A stretch of DNA of 64,000 nt from Nematopogon swammerdamellus. Lineage: Eukaryota > Arthropoda > Insecta > Lepidoptera > Adelidae. The notes beneath the pieces were generated by a model, which was not told the DNA's origin, did no database searches, and saw only the letters and a program-made list of their open reading frames with translations. Below are positions 23,244-34,120 of the stretch, piece after piece (positions within the stretch are counted from its first letter, which is position 1; the number at the start of each line of letters is the position of its first letter). A program made the position numbers and the translations under genes. Location of the stretch: assembly GCA_946902875.1 (NCBI GenBank), contig OX336354.1, positions 10,784,317 to 10,848,316 on the forward strand. The letters are read 5' to 3'.

Positions 23244-23517
23244 AATAGGCGACTAAGGGATAAGGACAACATGCCGCGCTAAAGGGCGACAGGCTCGCCA
23301 CCTCTCACTTGGCACGGTACTTCCACCGAGTCATGCAGCAGGTGGGTCTTCGTGCCTTACTTGCTGCTTGATCGATTGAATCTTGTTCGAATACTTTGCG
23401 AAACGTGGTGGTCGGTGTTGTGCTGTAATTTACCCGAGTTCTTGCAGCACAACATCGATTACTCTGCTTACCCCTATTGTCGGGATTCAGCGTGTGTGAT
23501 ATGTATGTATGTATGTA
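23244..23517 (+). repeat. LINE 3' end with (GTAT)n tail
   Basis: GGCGACTAAGGGATAAGGAC, CCACCGAGTCATGCAGCAGG, GATTACTCTGCTTACCCC and a GTATGTATGTAT tail. Same family as 18133 and 32391. The span from here to tsl1 exon 1 also holds degraded GGGTTCCGTA-type repeat pieces. Confidence 0.75.
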
Positions 23518-24199
23518 TTTTCTAGTACAATTTATTACTTACCTACCCTAAATACTCGTTATGTCCTTATTAACGCCTGCCGTCTTCAGTGTGTATGTAT
23601 CATAAAAATATGTATGTATGTTCGCTCATACATAACTCAATAACGTCTGGACCTATTTACTTGCGGTTTTTGCCTGTGTAATAATAAAAATTCTTGCCCT
23701 AGGCTTATAATAGCTTTTTGTGGACATCTGCCGAACATGGAATCAAAATATACGCCGTCGTCGCGTCGGCCTGTCTCTCTTGAACCGTAATACTTAGGTA
23801 GCCGGTTGAAATTTTCACGAAATATGTGTTATTTATTATAAGTATGTACCTACTAACAAATAATAAAATAAAAAACACGACCCCTCGACTCTTCTCCCGC
23901 CTCAAAGGAAGTACCTCAAACGCGCCTAAGCAAGCTGCCAAAAAAAAAAAAAAAAAAAAATTAAAACTTTGACGACTCATCCATCAATCTTATAATAATT
24001 GTCGCAATGTTATTTCAAGCATACTCCTCGCTATTATAGGCACTTTCCGAGATATACAAATTTCCTAGAACACGTTTGTGGTCTTTTTTTTGTGCTCGTT
24101 TTTGCGTTACTCTCAATTTCCGTGAATACCTCACCATATTTTACATGCGGGAAAGATAATATAATATTATGTCATTTGGTTACGTGTCAAAAAAAAAAA

Positions 24200-24655
24200 T
24201 CTGTCAAGTGCGAGTTTCACTCGCGCACGGAGGTTTCCGTATGTATCCGCTATCAATAATATCCGCCTATCCGCTCAGGTGGCATGGTCTTCGAATTTTA
24301 ATTTCGAAGATATGTAGGACGATCGGAGAGAAGCCTCAATGAGGTCGATGGCAATTGAGCGGCTATCTTTTGTCTTTCAACAATGCAATGTGTAAAAGCC
24401 TGTGGCGCTATCTATTATTCAATAGTGTGAGTAATTTATTTTTCGGACGTTTATTGTATGGGAGCTCCCCTTAATTTTTAACATTTTTTTTTTTTATTAT
24501 TTGTTGTTATATCCGCCATAGTAACACATATTCTGTGAAAATTTCAACGGGCTACCTATTCCGGTTCAAGAGATACCTACAGCCCTCGGACAGACGGGTG
24601 GACGGCGGATGGCGGATTAGTAATAGGCTTTCCGTACGGCATACGGAAAACTAAA
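24200..24655 (-). repeat. GGGTTCCGTA-type repeat, degraded
   Basis: AAGTGCGAGTTTCACTCGCG, GTGAAAATTTCAACGGGCTA and CCCTCGGACAGACGGGTGGA, which are the minus-strand modules of the repeat at 4341. It abuts tsl1 exon 1. Confidence 0.6.
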
Positions 24656-24715
24656 AAGTGCTGAATGTTTGCAGGCAGCAAGTGTGGCGCGGCGCGCGGC
24701 TGCGGTGCGGGTGTG

Positions 24716-24861
24716 ATGGTGCGGCCGGCGGGGCTGGCGACGACGACGCTCGCGCTGCTGCCGCTGCTGCTGTGTCGCGCGGGCCGCTCCGCGTCACCGA
24801 CGACCTCGCAGGACATCGACTCCGAGCTCGGTGTCGGCAAGGCGATCAACATCTTCATGAG
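24716..24861 (+). CDS. tsl: tsl1 exon 1, signal peptide
   Basis: This exon encodes 48 residues plus two bases (phase 2). The N-terminus is a hydrophobic leader, then a short linker ending GKAINIFM. The tsl2 leader ends in the matching GNAIDIFA, which supports the boundary. The donor is GTCAGC. Just upstream, to about 24655, is the degraded edge of an interspersed repeat, so any 5' UTR exon must lie farther away. Confidence 0.85.
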
Positions 24862-27800
24862 GTCAGCAGATGTCTGTCTACCGAACTTTGCTAACTCAAA
24901 TATGAAATTCGGCGGCGGGTGGCCGAGTGGTTTGGGCTTCGGCTTCTCTTGCGAGAGATCCGACCGAGGTTCGAATCCAACCGGCGCGTGTACCAAAGAG
25001 TTTTGTCTTATTTGAAAAAAAAATACGTGCATACCTTCATCCTTTGTACCGTGTGGGGCCGGTACTTTAAAATAATAGCCCCACTGCATCTCTCCCCGTG
25101 TATGTCGTAAAAGGCGACTAAGGGATATGACTGCTTTCTTATATTACTAGGTGGTAGGGTGGTAGGGTTTAACCCGCCCGGGCTGATTGAAAGTTCGGTC
25201 GAAACGGCTATGTAAATAGTTTGTGTTTTCCGTCCAGTTCAGTGTAGCCGGCACGACCTAAGGGAAGTACTGATGTGGCACCAAGTTCACCCGGTGTTAT
25301 GGGCTGACATCACGGATGTTGTAGATGATGTAGCCAACCGTGTCAGTTTCCATAAAAAAAATCCACTGCTCCATGGTTCGGATTCCATGTAAAAATGTAA
25401 GTACATCGACTTGACTGGAGGAAATAGCCTAAGGCAATAATAAGCCCGCCCTTGCCACGCATTAAGTGTGTATTATTATTATAATATAAATGCGACAACA
25501 ACCTAAAATATGGACGACTGACTGGATTTGAATAAATGTGTTGTCAATATCAAATATTGGTGACTGATGTGTAGTGTGCGGCTGGAGTTGTCAAATAATA
25601 TATTGCGAGCGAGAGTAAAGAAAGGGCGGGAATGTAAAAGTATCGGTTGTAAATACTTGGAATATCCTATTAAATCAGTACAGTATTACGGTTGATGTTG
25701 CAGATATGGCTACCTCAGTATCTGCATGCGCGTGGTGCCGCGCAACGACACGGAGGGCTGGGTGTTCCGCGAGCCGACCGTCAACGTGTTTCGAGACGTG
25801 GGCCGATTCTCACTGCAGCCGCGCACACGCAAACCAAAGACCGCCACGTTCGACGGAGACTTCCACATGGAGTTCTGCGATAACCTGAAGCAACTGCTGC
25901 AAGCTTACTTCAGGGACTTTAGCTTTGAGAGGTGCGTGTCTGTGCTTTATAAAGTGAAAGGTTATGATTTCACTTGCAAAGATTTCTATCTTTAAAACAT
26001 AGTAGGTAAGTACTAGAAGATAGATGTGATGACGGGATTTTTTCCAACTTACTTGACATTATCGTTATATTTTGGCAAATTTACACAATATCTTTATAAA
26101 TTATAGCCTATGTGCTATTCTGATGTATAAGTGTATAAGCTATAGTACTGTAAAGTCTCATCAAAATCCGTTCAGTAGTTTTTGCGTGAGAGGAACAAAG
26201 ATCCATACATACATCCATCCATACATCCATACATCCATCCATCCTCACAAACTTTACCGTTTATAATATCAGTAGGATTAATTTATGTTCAGCTCTAACT
26301 ATTCAGAAAGTAAAATGCGGCTGCACCCTTTTGTGCAAATTTCAGATTGGAACGTCCGTGGCGCGCATTCACGGCCGGTTGGCCGACCGACATAATGGCG
26401 CGCAACCTCGGCATCAACTCGTCCTTCATCACCGGCGACCACTGCTACGTGCTGATCAGGGTCTCCCGCTTCCGGGACTCGGGGCGACTGAGGGACCTGC
26501 CGCCCAACATCGCCGTCGAGGATGTCGTCTTCGATGCCATTCAACAGTCGGACATTGGCGACACAGTGGGCATAGCCGATTTTATAAGGAAATACGGATC
26601 GCACTATATAGCGTCCTACATTACCGGTAACTCTCTTTATCAGGTGAGATTCTTTTGTGTTTGATTTGACTTCTCTGCTAACCTCATATGCCATTTAGCG
26701 TGATAGTGAGTAGCCTGTAGTTGATGGAAAGAATCAAGCTATCCGTAGATTATTTTTTTATTAAAATTGGTTCAGTGGTTCTCCAGTTGTAAGCGGACAG
26801 ACAGACAGACAGACAGAAATCAGACGTTGGATTTTATGGTAAGGAAAGGATTAATGAGCAATTTTATTCATATTTAGAGAAACAACAGTCTTGCCACTGA
26901 GATTTTAACTAAATTTTTAGCTACCAAATAATAAGCTAAAAATTACCCAAATCTCTAGTTGCATTTTTCACAGTAAGAGGTAAAAGTTTTAAGCGGCGGG
27001 TGGCCGAGTGGTCTGGGCGTATCGGCTTCTCTTGCGAGAGGTCCGAGGTTCGAATCCGGTCGGAGTGTACCAATGAGTTTTTTCTGACACCTGCTGCTTC
27101 AACGTTCGGAACCGGTGTAAAACTGTAGGTACCTTCCCTTGCCCCCTTACTACGTGGTAGGCTCAAATTGTAGCCGACAGGGTTGGTACCACCGTACTGG
27201 ATGTATGATGGCCGCATAGCAGTCTCGGCTGTGTTCTCTAGTCCAGTATATCCAGCAATTCAAATGGGAGTCTCCGGTACGGCACCTACCTTCTGATATT
27301 GGCTAGTCGGAGCATGTGCTTTGGCCCCTCTGATTCAGTCACCCATACCGGATTACATAAAAAAAACTGGCCAATGGAAAAGAAGTAAATCGATTGAATG
27401 ACTCTGACACTGAGGTGAGTGTAGGTACCTAAAATCTGGAAAAAATTCCTCTTCAATCCATAAAATACAAGAAAGAAGTGTGTCACTCCTCCAGTGGTCT
27501 GAGCAACCTGCTCTCGTAGTCCCATCCATTATTTCAGTGCAATTATTTCTCTTGAGGCCTTTGCAAAGGCTATTGAATGTTAGTGTAAACATCATTCAAC
27601 TCGTGCATATTTTGTAAATATTTCAGTTACGTGCGATTTATTCTCTTCCAACCTCAACAGTATAGCAATGTGACACAGAAAGCATATTAATTGTGAAAAC
27701 AGTTCAAGAATTATTTTGTTCCGGCTTTAGCCGATATTTATTAATTTATGCCCTTGCTCGCAATATTTCTATGGTATAGTGACGTCAGTATTCAAATCCT

Positions 27801-30800
27801 AAAGTCCCTTTAGCTCTAGTTCCGAACATGCATTATCGGGAAGTTGGTTGCTGATTCTCCACTTCAGTAAATAATGCCCGGTGGGGGTTTTTTTTTTTTA
27901 TGGAAACTGACACGGTTGGCTGCATCACCTACTACATCCGCGATATCAGTCCATAACTAACACCTTGGTGAATTAGAGGTGCCGTGTCAGTGCTTCCCTT
28001 CGGTCGTGCCGGCTACACTGAACTGAAAACACCAACTATTTAAATAGCCGCTTCAACCGATCTTTCATTCAGTGCAGTGGTCCAGCCCGGGCGGTTTGAA
28101 CCCTATACCACCTAGTGTTGAGATAAGAACGGAAGGAACCTACAGTTTTAGGTAGAATCCGAACCACGGTCAGCCTCCAACGGTCGAGCGGACACCGATC
28201 CAAGTACTGATCACGCCCAGGTGTGCTTATGATCACGGCCGACCTCACCACTGAGCTAACAAGGCTGATTCCACTTTTCTTATGAGGTGCAGTACAATGG
28301 ATGATGTGCCAAACGTGATGGTTGTCATCTCGCGGACTGTCGAAACGAGGTTCAATAGCAGGGGCGGCGCAAGGCGTGGGCGATAGCCCACGGCCTCGCG
28401 GCCCGAAGGGCCTCGGGCCTCGAAAGTTCATGCAACTTTGATTAATGAAAAACATTCAGCAAGATCTATTAAAAGAGATCCCGAGTAAACATGTTTAAAC
28501 TTAATCAAAGGCAAACTAAACCTTCCTATAAAGCCTTTATCCGACACAAGATGGGAAAGCATGACAGAGGCAGTGAATATTGCAATAATTCAGTATATAA
28601 AGTGTTTCGTTAGTCATGTCATTAACTTCAGGAGGGTTACATACACACTCAAATAAACACTTTACGTAAGAAAAAAAACATATGTTTATAGGAGGATTTT
28701 TTCTCCTAACAAAAAAATAAAAATAAAATCAAATAAGTAGCTGTAAAAACCAATCATAGTGACCTTGTGACTTACTTACAAAAAACATCTGTTCTGCGTT
28801 TGAACATAGTACGGTCATTGACCCCGTACAATGCAAGTTACCTAAACATTAACACATGTTTTGTTAAATTTCTCGAAAAGTAGATAATACTATAAATATA
28901 TAATATTTTTTTTTTGCGTAACATGTTTATTTGAGTGTGTATGTAACCCTCCCGAAGTTAATGACATGACTAACGAAACACCTTATATTGCTGTAATATT
29001 GCGATTTGATGATGTTGTTGAATGTATTGAATATTGGCAAAATTTATAGGGCCTCGCAAAATTTATCTTGCCCACATCAAATTAAGTTCATGCCCCGCCA
29101 CTGTTCAATAGAGCATGATATGAATACATTGCAGGCAATGATATTATAAGTTAAAAGGAGGTAGATAGGTTATCTGAGCTCCCAAGCGGCACATTAAACT
29201 CAAGACCACAGTCCTGTCTGAAGTTAGTCGCCCAACTACGCACGCGTTCGGACCGCTAACCACGAGCCGCTAACACATCGAAAATGCCGTCGTGTGTAAT
29301 GAGATTCTGCACTAATTCTAATACTAATTGGAATAAGACTATTCGAGTCGGCGCATCACTTATAGTTCTTCCTCTCAACTTTTCAAGGACGTGCCATGTG
29401 TGAGCACTGAATGTCATATAGATAACCTATCTTTCCTCAAATATCATTGATTGCAGGTATTTGTGTTCTCGCGTGCTGTCTACTCCAGACTGAAGGAGCG
29501 CATGAAGAGCCAGGGTGTCTCGGACTGGACCGCGAGCGAGTTAAACAATTTCTTTTCACCGCTCGCCGCCGAGCACATCGGACAAGTAAAGGTTAGACGC
29601 TGCCTCGCACTTGTGCAGTGCTAGTCGTTCTTTATCAACAATGTGGTACACGCTCTATTTCAATATGAAATACAAAATAAATAGACCTAGACATTTTATA
29701 TAAAATAAACCTAAAATACTTATTACATTTATGAAACTATATCTATTTTAAGTACCTACTTAAAATATTCCCAAAAAAGTACAACATCCAATCTATCATC
29801 CATCCTTTTGTTTCATAACTGGATGGACAAGTATGTATGTATGTATATTTATTTGTATATTATATTCTATATTTTAGTATTTTATAATATGTATTAACAC
29901 AAGTATGGCTTTGTATTCTTATTAAGTATTATTTTATCTTCAATTCTCACGCTCAACTCTTTAATACCTACTTGCATTCCACTGTATTAATTGAATCTCA
30001 AACATCCAAATGTTGACTGTAAGAAATCTCTGTAAGGGATAAGTCCGCCCTTGCACTTTATGTAAATTTTCTAATGTTCCTTGGAACAATAAAGCATTTT
30101 CTATCTATTTCTATCTATGAGACGCAACGATCCAATTATTTAAAAGGGACATGCACCAAGAGTCAAATTGGCATGGCATTCAGAAACCCACAAAACCACA
30201 AAAGTTCATGCGTGATGTTAAAGTTAATCTATAATTGTGTGCCAACCATGTCTCATGTATTTCCTTCCTATAAAAGTGCGACCGCACTATGCGACGCACA
30301 AAATTGTTCATCTGCCGCGCAGTGCGGTTGTTGTTTTTGTTGTTGTCAATGAAAATATTGACGGCCCGTGAGGCGCCGCGGCCACTCCGCTGTAATGCAG
30401 TTGCAGCCTAGTGCCGGTGCACTCTAAAACAACATATAAACATGAAAACATTTCACATTGTTGAATAAAGAATTACATTCAAGCACTCTACAGCTGAATC
30501 CACTTTAAACATTGAATACAATACAATATTATGTACTTTCTAATCTTTTCATAAATAGACAGTGTTTCAAAAATGATGGTAACTCTACCACCATAAATGA
30601 ACCACTGTAACTATACAAATTGCTAGCAAAATGCCAAAGAGCTTACTACTCTACCTAAAGTGGATGAGGCAGAAACATTTTCTCAGTGTGCATGCGTAAG
30701 TAGAAGTGTCGATCATCCTTAACCACTAAATTAAGCACCTTGAAAATTTTGGCACCGTTACTTACTCTTAAAAATCTACGGACGACCTTATATTCATATC

Positions 30801-33800
30801 GGTATGATCTGATTAATGGGCTAGACTTTACAACCAAGGTAGGCGTGTAGTGTGTACCAATCGGATGACGGGACGGTTCAAAAAGCAATGTGCGGTGTGT
30901 TGCACAGTGTTGTCGCCCTCCTTGCTAAGTTAAGAGTCTATACTACCTCACATTGCTTCGCAAGTTGAACAGTTAGGTACTAACTAATGCTAGGTATTTT
31001 ATTTAGGGAAACATAATTATTCTTGATCGAAAAAAATTGCAGTTACCTCCGAACCGTCAATGAGACCGCTAGTATTTAATAAATACTTACTTTATTTTAG
31101 ATCAGGCAACTTTGCATAATATAATAACTAATCTCAATATAATGAAGGTCCTATGCGTTTTACATTTTAAAAATTAACCATTATTTTAATTCAAAACACC
31201 GAAAAAACTACAAAATTTAGACTTACGATTAAACCATTGAGTGCTTCTGTCCCTTTCGTTCTCTCACCGATTCTCTATCGCCCAATGTTAAGTTAAGAGT
31301 CTATATAATTAGTGTTATATAGACTCTTAACTTAAATGGTCCTGGTTTTAATAATGAATGGTGTGTATGGAACTTACTAAGACTGGGACTACATGTGGTG
31401 GGCGGTTCCGAACCGAACCTGAGCCGATTTGGTGATGGAACCGGCCACATGTGGTCCCAGCATAAATGATTGTGGTATTTGGTGTCCATGCGGTGTGGTA
31501 ATACTTAAGTTTCATTAGATTTCATTGAGTGGTTTTCTAACAACCGTCCGACAAACACTTATAGACCGGACCATGTATAAAAGGAACCTTAACAGTGTAG
31601 CCATAATACGTAGGTACCATAGAGAAATAATATACGTCTATGGTAGGTACACTTTATAGCACTGTAGGGAGGTTAGGTATTGATAATAATTTTATTACAC
31701 ATATTTTAAATTAAGTAGGTATGCTAAGTATTTGCTTGAATAATTTGTGTCATTGTAAAATATTATATGTAGTGAAATGTATTAAAATGAACACTGAGAA
31801 AATACGTGCGGGCAGCGTCTTTCATTTGCGAAAAGCGAAATTTAATTCAACAGACTGGAGAAGACACAACTTCGCTTTAATTTTACTTGATCCTAAAATG
31901 TATTTTGGACCCACTGATAGACCTCAATTAATAAACTGCAATTTATGAAAAAAAAAATGTGTACAACTTCAACTTTAATGTGTGACTTCTAGGCAATTAC
32001 TTAAATTTTTCATCGAGGGTTTATTTTATTTATTTGGAAAATACTAAGTAAATAGATTACTTACATATCAATAGAAAAGTATATAAAAGGTAATAAATAT
32101 ACACAAAAAATTCTATGTGCTTTGTTTATTATTGCCAAAAAATCAATTAGTGGGTTCAAAATTTCAAGTCTCTTTCACACTGAACAAAGAAAAGTATATC
32201 AAAATAAATGTATTTTAGGTATTTGTCTTCTCTAGAATGGCTTACAGTCTGATAAAAGAGCGTTTAAAGGCCAAAGGTGTCACCGATATCTCACCAAAGG
32301 AGTTGGAATCCTACTTCAGTCCGTGGCATACTAGACATATCGGACAAGTGAAGGTAAAAGACAATATTTTGATATGATAGCAAATAAATGTACCGGCCCC
32401 ACTGTACCGTGTGGGGCCGGTACTTAAAAAGAATAGCCTCACTGCATCTCTCCCCGTGCATGTCGTAAAAGGCGACTAAGGGATAAGAACAAGATGCCGT
32501 GCTAAAGGGCGACAGGCTCGCAACCTCTCACCTTGGCATGGTACTTCCACCGAGTCATGCAGCAGGTGCGTGCCTTACTTGCTGCTTGATCGATTGAATC
32601 TTGTTCGAATAATTTGCGAAACGTGGTGGTCGGTGTTGTGCTGTAATTTACCAGAGTTCTTGCAGCACAACACCGATTACTCTGCTTACCCCGATGGTCG
32701 GGATTCAGCGTGTGTGATATGTATGTATGTAAATGTAACTTTTTATTTTATTGGAAAATTTATTGTAGTCAATTGGAAATGATTCGGTATACAATGCTTC
32801 TTAGGCCAATTATTGTATTTTTAGAAATGTTACCTAGGCACTTTATGAAATTCTGAAAATTTTATGGGTTAGTAGAAATAATAATATATCTTTGATTCAC
32901 ACAAAAAAATATAAGGTACAAGAAAAGTCGAGGTTAGTTTAATTAAAGTATAATAATAATCTAACCTTTTACAAAAGGACCAAATTAAAAATTATATTGA
33001 TGCAGTCACTTTTAAAGCCAAAATTTACAATCAGCTGCTGACATTTAGGTATAAAAGACTATTCGCTTACCTATGAAATGTAATAAAATTTGATGATTTT
33101 GCAGCAGAAAAAAAATTATTTTATTTTGTGAAAGAAACTTGTGAGAAACTGGGTTTGATTCTTATAATTTCAAGGGCATACTTTTTAAATGATTAACATT
33201 CATTATTTTCATGTGTCATTTACTAATATTATTAAAAATAATTAATATATGTAGAAAACATTATTTTCTTTTTTTTATTTACCAAATTTTTCTTTTTCTT
33301 TCTCCATCTAGGCCCATACCTAACAACCATTCAAGAATGTATTTACTATTTTCGTCCTTTGCAAACTAAAACCCCCGTACTTCAACGTAACCACTTACAA
33401 TCTTTTTCACTCTAGGGTTAACAAAATAAAGTCTGTAAAGTAATTTTTTAGTTATTTTCAACCCTCAACCCTGTTTTTAAAACTATCTGTCACTGCTACC
33501 TATCTCCTGATATTCCTAAATTTTTTTTAAAAATACCATAGGTAGTTGAATGTCTACCTACCTACCTACCCCATTAAGCACACTTAGCTAATTTTAGCAG
33601 ATTCTCTCTCTCACACGATGTAATGTCACCAGGTGGCCAGCGGCAACAAGACCGTGGAGGCCTGGGCAGCCAAGCGGCTCCGAACCCAGTACTACATCTT
33701 CACCTACCCGAGCCTGCTCAAGCTTCACAGCGAGCCCGCGATGCTGCGCAGTCTCAACACGTTGCTAGGCAACGAAGCGCTCCTCCAACTGGAACTCAAG

Positions 33801-33893
33801 ACCCTCTCACCCGCTTTCAAGGACGAGAAGAAGAAGCAGTGGTTCGAAGAAGTCATAGACAATTATTTGAAGCTTTGGGAGAGCAACATGTGA
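24716..33893 (+). CDS. tsl: torso-like copy 1 (tsl1), secreted MACPF-domain protein, whole coding span
   Basis: Coding exons are 24716-24861, 25704-25931, 26346-26643, then 29457-29591 (4a) and/or 32219-32353 (4b), then 33633-33893. With one exon 4 the protein is 355 residues, close to the length of Drosophila Torso-like. Residues 1-26 form a signal peptide (MVRPAGLATTTLALLPLLL then RAG). The MACPF core runs through exons 2-4; the family signature appears as YGSHYIASYITGN at about residues 208-220. Torso-like is known as an extracellular factor required for Torso receptor activation at the embryo poles and for growth and timing. All junctions are GT-AG and phases are consistent. The start is the ATG directly before the signal peptide; an in-frame ATG at 24665 is possible, but a candidate acceptor (TTTGCAG) ends at 24675, so that ATG may be intronic. 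Family assignment is confident; which exon 4 is used is inferred. Confidence 0.9.
24911..25020 (+). repeat. SINE-A tRNA-like head
   Basis: Box A GTGGCCGAGTGG and box B GGTTCGAATCC, as in the complete copy at 26992. It begins 49 bp after tsl1 exon 1 and is followed by A's. It resembles a class II (Ser/Leu-like) tRNA but lacks a pairing acceptor stem. Confidence 0.75.
25045..25126 (+). repeat. LINE (GTAT)n-family fragment
   Basis: TACCGTGTGGGGCCGGTACT, CTGCATCTCTCCCCGTGTAT and GGCGACTAAGGGATA, the 5' part of the repeat complete at 32391. In tsl1 intron 1. Confidence 0.7.
25130..25361 (+). repeat. SINE-B, 5'-truncated
   Basis: GGTAGGGTTTAACCCGCCCG, TAGTTTGTGTTTTCCGTCCA, CCCGGTGTTATGGGCTGACA and an A8 end. 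In tsl1 intron 1. Confidence 0.82.
25704..25931 (+). CDS. tsl: tsl1 exon 2, N-terminal MACPF region
   Basis: The acceptor is TTGCAG and the exon completes an Arg codon, then reads YGYLSICMRVVPRND and onward to FRDFSFER. It encodes about 76 residues with cysteines in SICM and EFCD; the latter is shared with tsl2 (LFCD). Both ends are phase 2. Codon third positions are strongly GC-biased compared with the AT-rich flanks, as expected for coding sequence. Confidence 0.9.
26140..26277 (-). mobile_element. Helitron 5' terminal module
   Basis: TCCGTTCAGTAGTTTTTGCG, a (CATC)n tract and TTTATAATATCAGTAGGA. On the minus strand it begins TCCTACTGATATTATAAAC. In tsl1 intron 2. Confidence 0.65.
26346..26643 (+). 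CDS. tsl: tsl1 exon 3, MACPF core with signature
   Basis: The exon opens with LERPWRAFTAGWPTDIM and ends KYGSHYIASYITGNSLYQ. The Y-G-[ST]-H-Y-x5-TG-N motif is the MACPF signature in its torso-like form (G-N in place of the usual G-G). The paralogous exon 42118-42424 is nine bases longer. It enters in phase 2 and leaves in phase 0, so the following exon 4 cassette can be swapped without changing frame. Confidence 0.92.
26992..27366 (+). repeat. SINE-A, full-length reference copy
   Basis: 375 bp. The tRNA-like head (GTGGCCGAGTGG, then GGTTCGAATCCG) is followed by GTAAAACTGTAGGTACC, GTTGGTACCACCGTACTGGA, GTCCAGTATATCCAGCAA, GATATTGGCTAGTCGGAGCA, ACCCATACCGGATTACAT and an A tail. In tsl1 intron 3. 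Confidence 0.9.
27888..28267 (-). repeat. SINE-B, full-length, minus orientation
   Basis: On the minus strand: TTAGCTCAGTGGTGAGG (box A), the 5S-like GATCAGTACTTGGATCGGTG, then GTGGTTCGGATTC (box B), the SINE-B body and a poly(A) tail (T run at 27888). It independently confirms the chimeric head of the copy at 12707. In tsl1 intron 3. Confidence 0.88.
28595..28986. mobile_element. AAGGTGTTTCGTTAGTC-type MITE, complete copy A
   Basis: About 390 bp with about 70-bp TIRs (AGTGTTTCGTTAGTCATGTC and its complement near the right end) and TATA at both outer edges. In tsl1 intron 3. Confidence 0.9.
29457..29591 (+). CDS. tsl: tsl1 exon 4a (first of two alternative exon 4 cassettes)
   Basis: This is a 135-nt cassette with phase 0 at both ends and 45 residues, from VFVFSRAVYSRLKERMK to AAEHIGQVK. 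The acceptor is ATTGATTGCAG and the donor GTTAGA. It has no stop codon, and third positions are GC-rich (32 of 45 by my count). It aligns without gaps to exon 4b with about 26 of 45 identities and to tsl2 exon 4 with about 14 of 45. All three cassettes share the VFV start and the IGQV end. Confidence 0.85.
31290..31333. repeat. perfect short hairpin
   Basis: AAGTTAAGAGTCTATATA and its exact complement are separated by eight bases. The same 16-base motif also occurs singly at 30927. In the intron between tsl1 exons 4a and 4b. Confidence 0.8.
32219..32353 (+). CDS. tsl: tsl1 exon 4b (second alternative exon 4 cassette)
   Basis: This is also exactly 135 nt, phase 0 at both ends, encoding VFVFSRMAYSLIKERLK to HTRHIGQVK. 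The acceptor is GTATTTTAG and the donor GTAAAA. The reading frame is intact, with third positions less GC-rich than 4a (22 of 45). It lies 2627 bp downstream of 4a. If both cassettes were included the frame would stay open with a 45-residue internal repeat, so frame alone does not force exclusive use. Confidence 0.85.
32391..32732 (+). repeat. LINE 3' end with (GTAT)n tail, longest copy
   Basis: Starts with a palindromic GC hairpin (CGGCCCCACTGTACCGTGTG, GGGCCGGTAC), continues CTGCATCTCTCCCCGTGCAT and ends in ATGTATGTATGTAA. It begins 38 bp after tsl1 exon 4b. Confidence 0.78.
33633..33893 (+). CDS. tsl: tsl1 exon 5, C-terminal region and stop
   Basis: The acceptor GTCACCAG is followed by VASGNKTVEAWAAKRL and the exon ends WFEEVIDNYLKLWESNM then TGA. 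It has 87 codons including stop, the same length as tsl2 exon 5, which begins VASGNKTVEKWAENNL. This C-terminal extension after the MACPF domain is characteristic of Torso-like. A polyadenylation hexamer follows at 34115. Confidence 0.92.
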   Translation: MASGNKTVEAWAAKRLRTQYYIFTYPSLLKLHSEPAMLRSLNTLLGNEALLQLELKTLSPAFKDEKKKQWFEEVIDNYLKLWESNM

Positions 33894-34114
33894 TATATAA
33901 TATATATATATCTAAATATAATGGGTTTAAATTGGGGACAATTCATTACTTGCAAGGCTTCGACATAGCTTACAACGCATGTTTTAGGTTATGTCGATGA
34001 TACAAGGCGATACCTGTGACAGACGTCAGAGTTAAGGCCCTGCCAACCCGTATTCACCCGTACTCCTCTTTCAAGACGCCGCTTTCGCTGGTTGGAGTAG
34101 GATGCAACACAATC

Positions 34115-34120
34115 AATAAA
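34115..34120 (+). other. candidate poly(A) signal of tsl1
   Basis: AATAAA occurs 222 nt after the tsl1 stop codon, in sequence without recognisable repeats. It is the first canonical hexamer downstream. Use as the cleavage signal is inferred. Confidence 0.5.

Noticed and set aside
24577..25110. Overlapping long ORFs on both strands around tsl1 exon 1
   Set aside because: They read through the exon into a tRNA-headed SINE or lie antisense to the exon; artefacts of high GC.
28069..28455. 128-codon minus-strand ORF in tsl1 intron 3
   Set aside because: Mostly the translation of a SINE-B and its flank.
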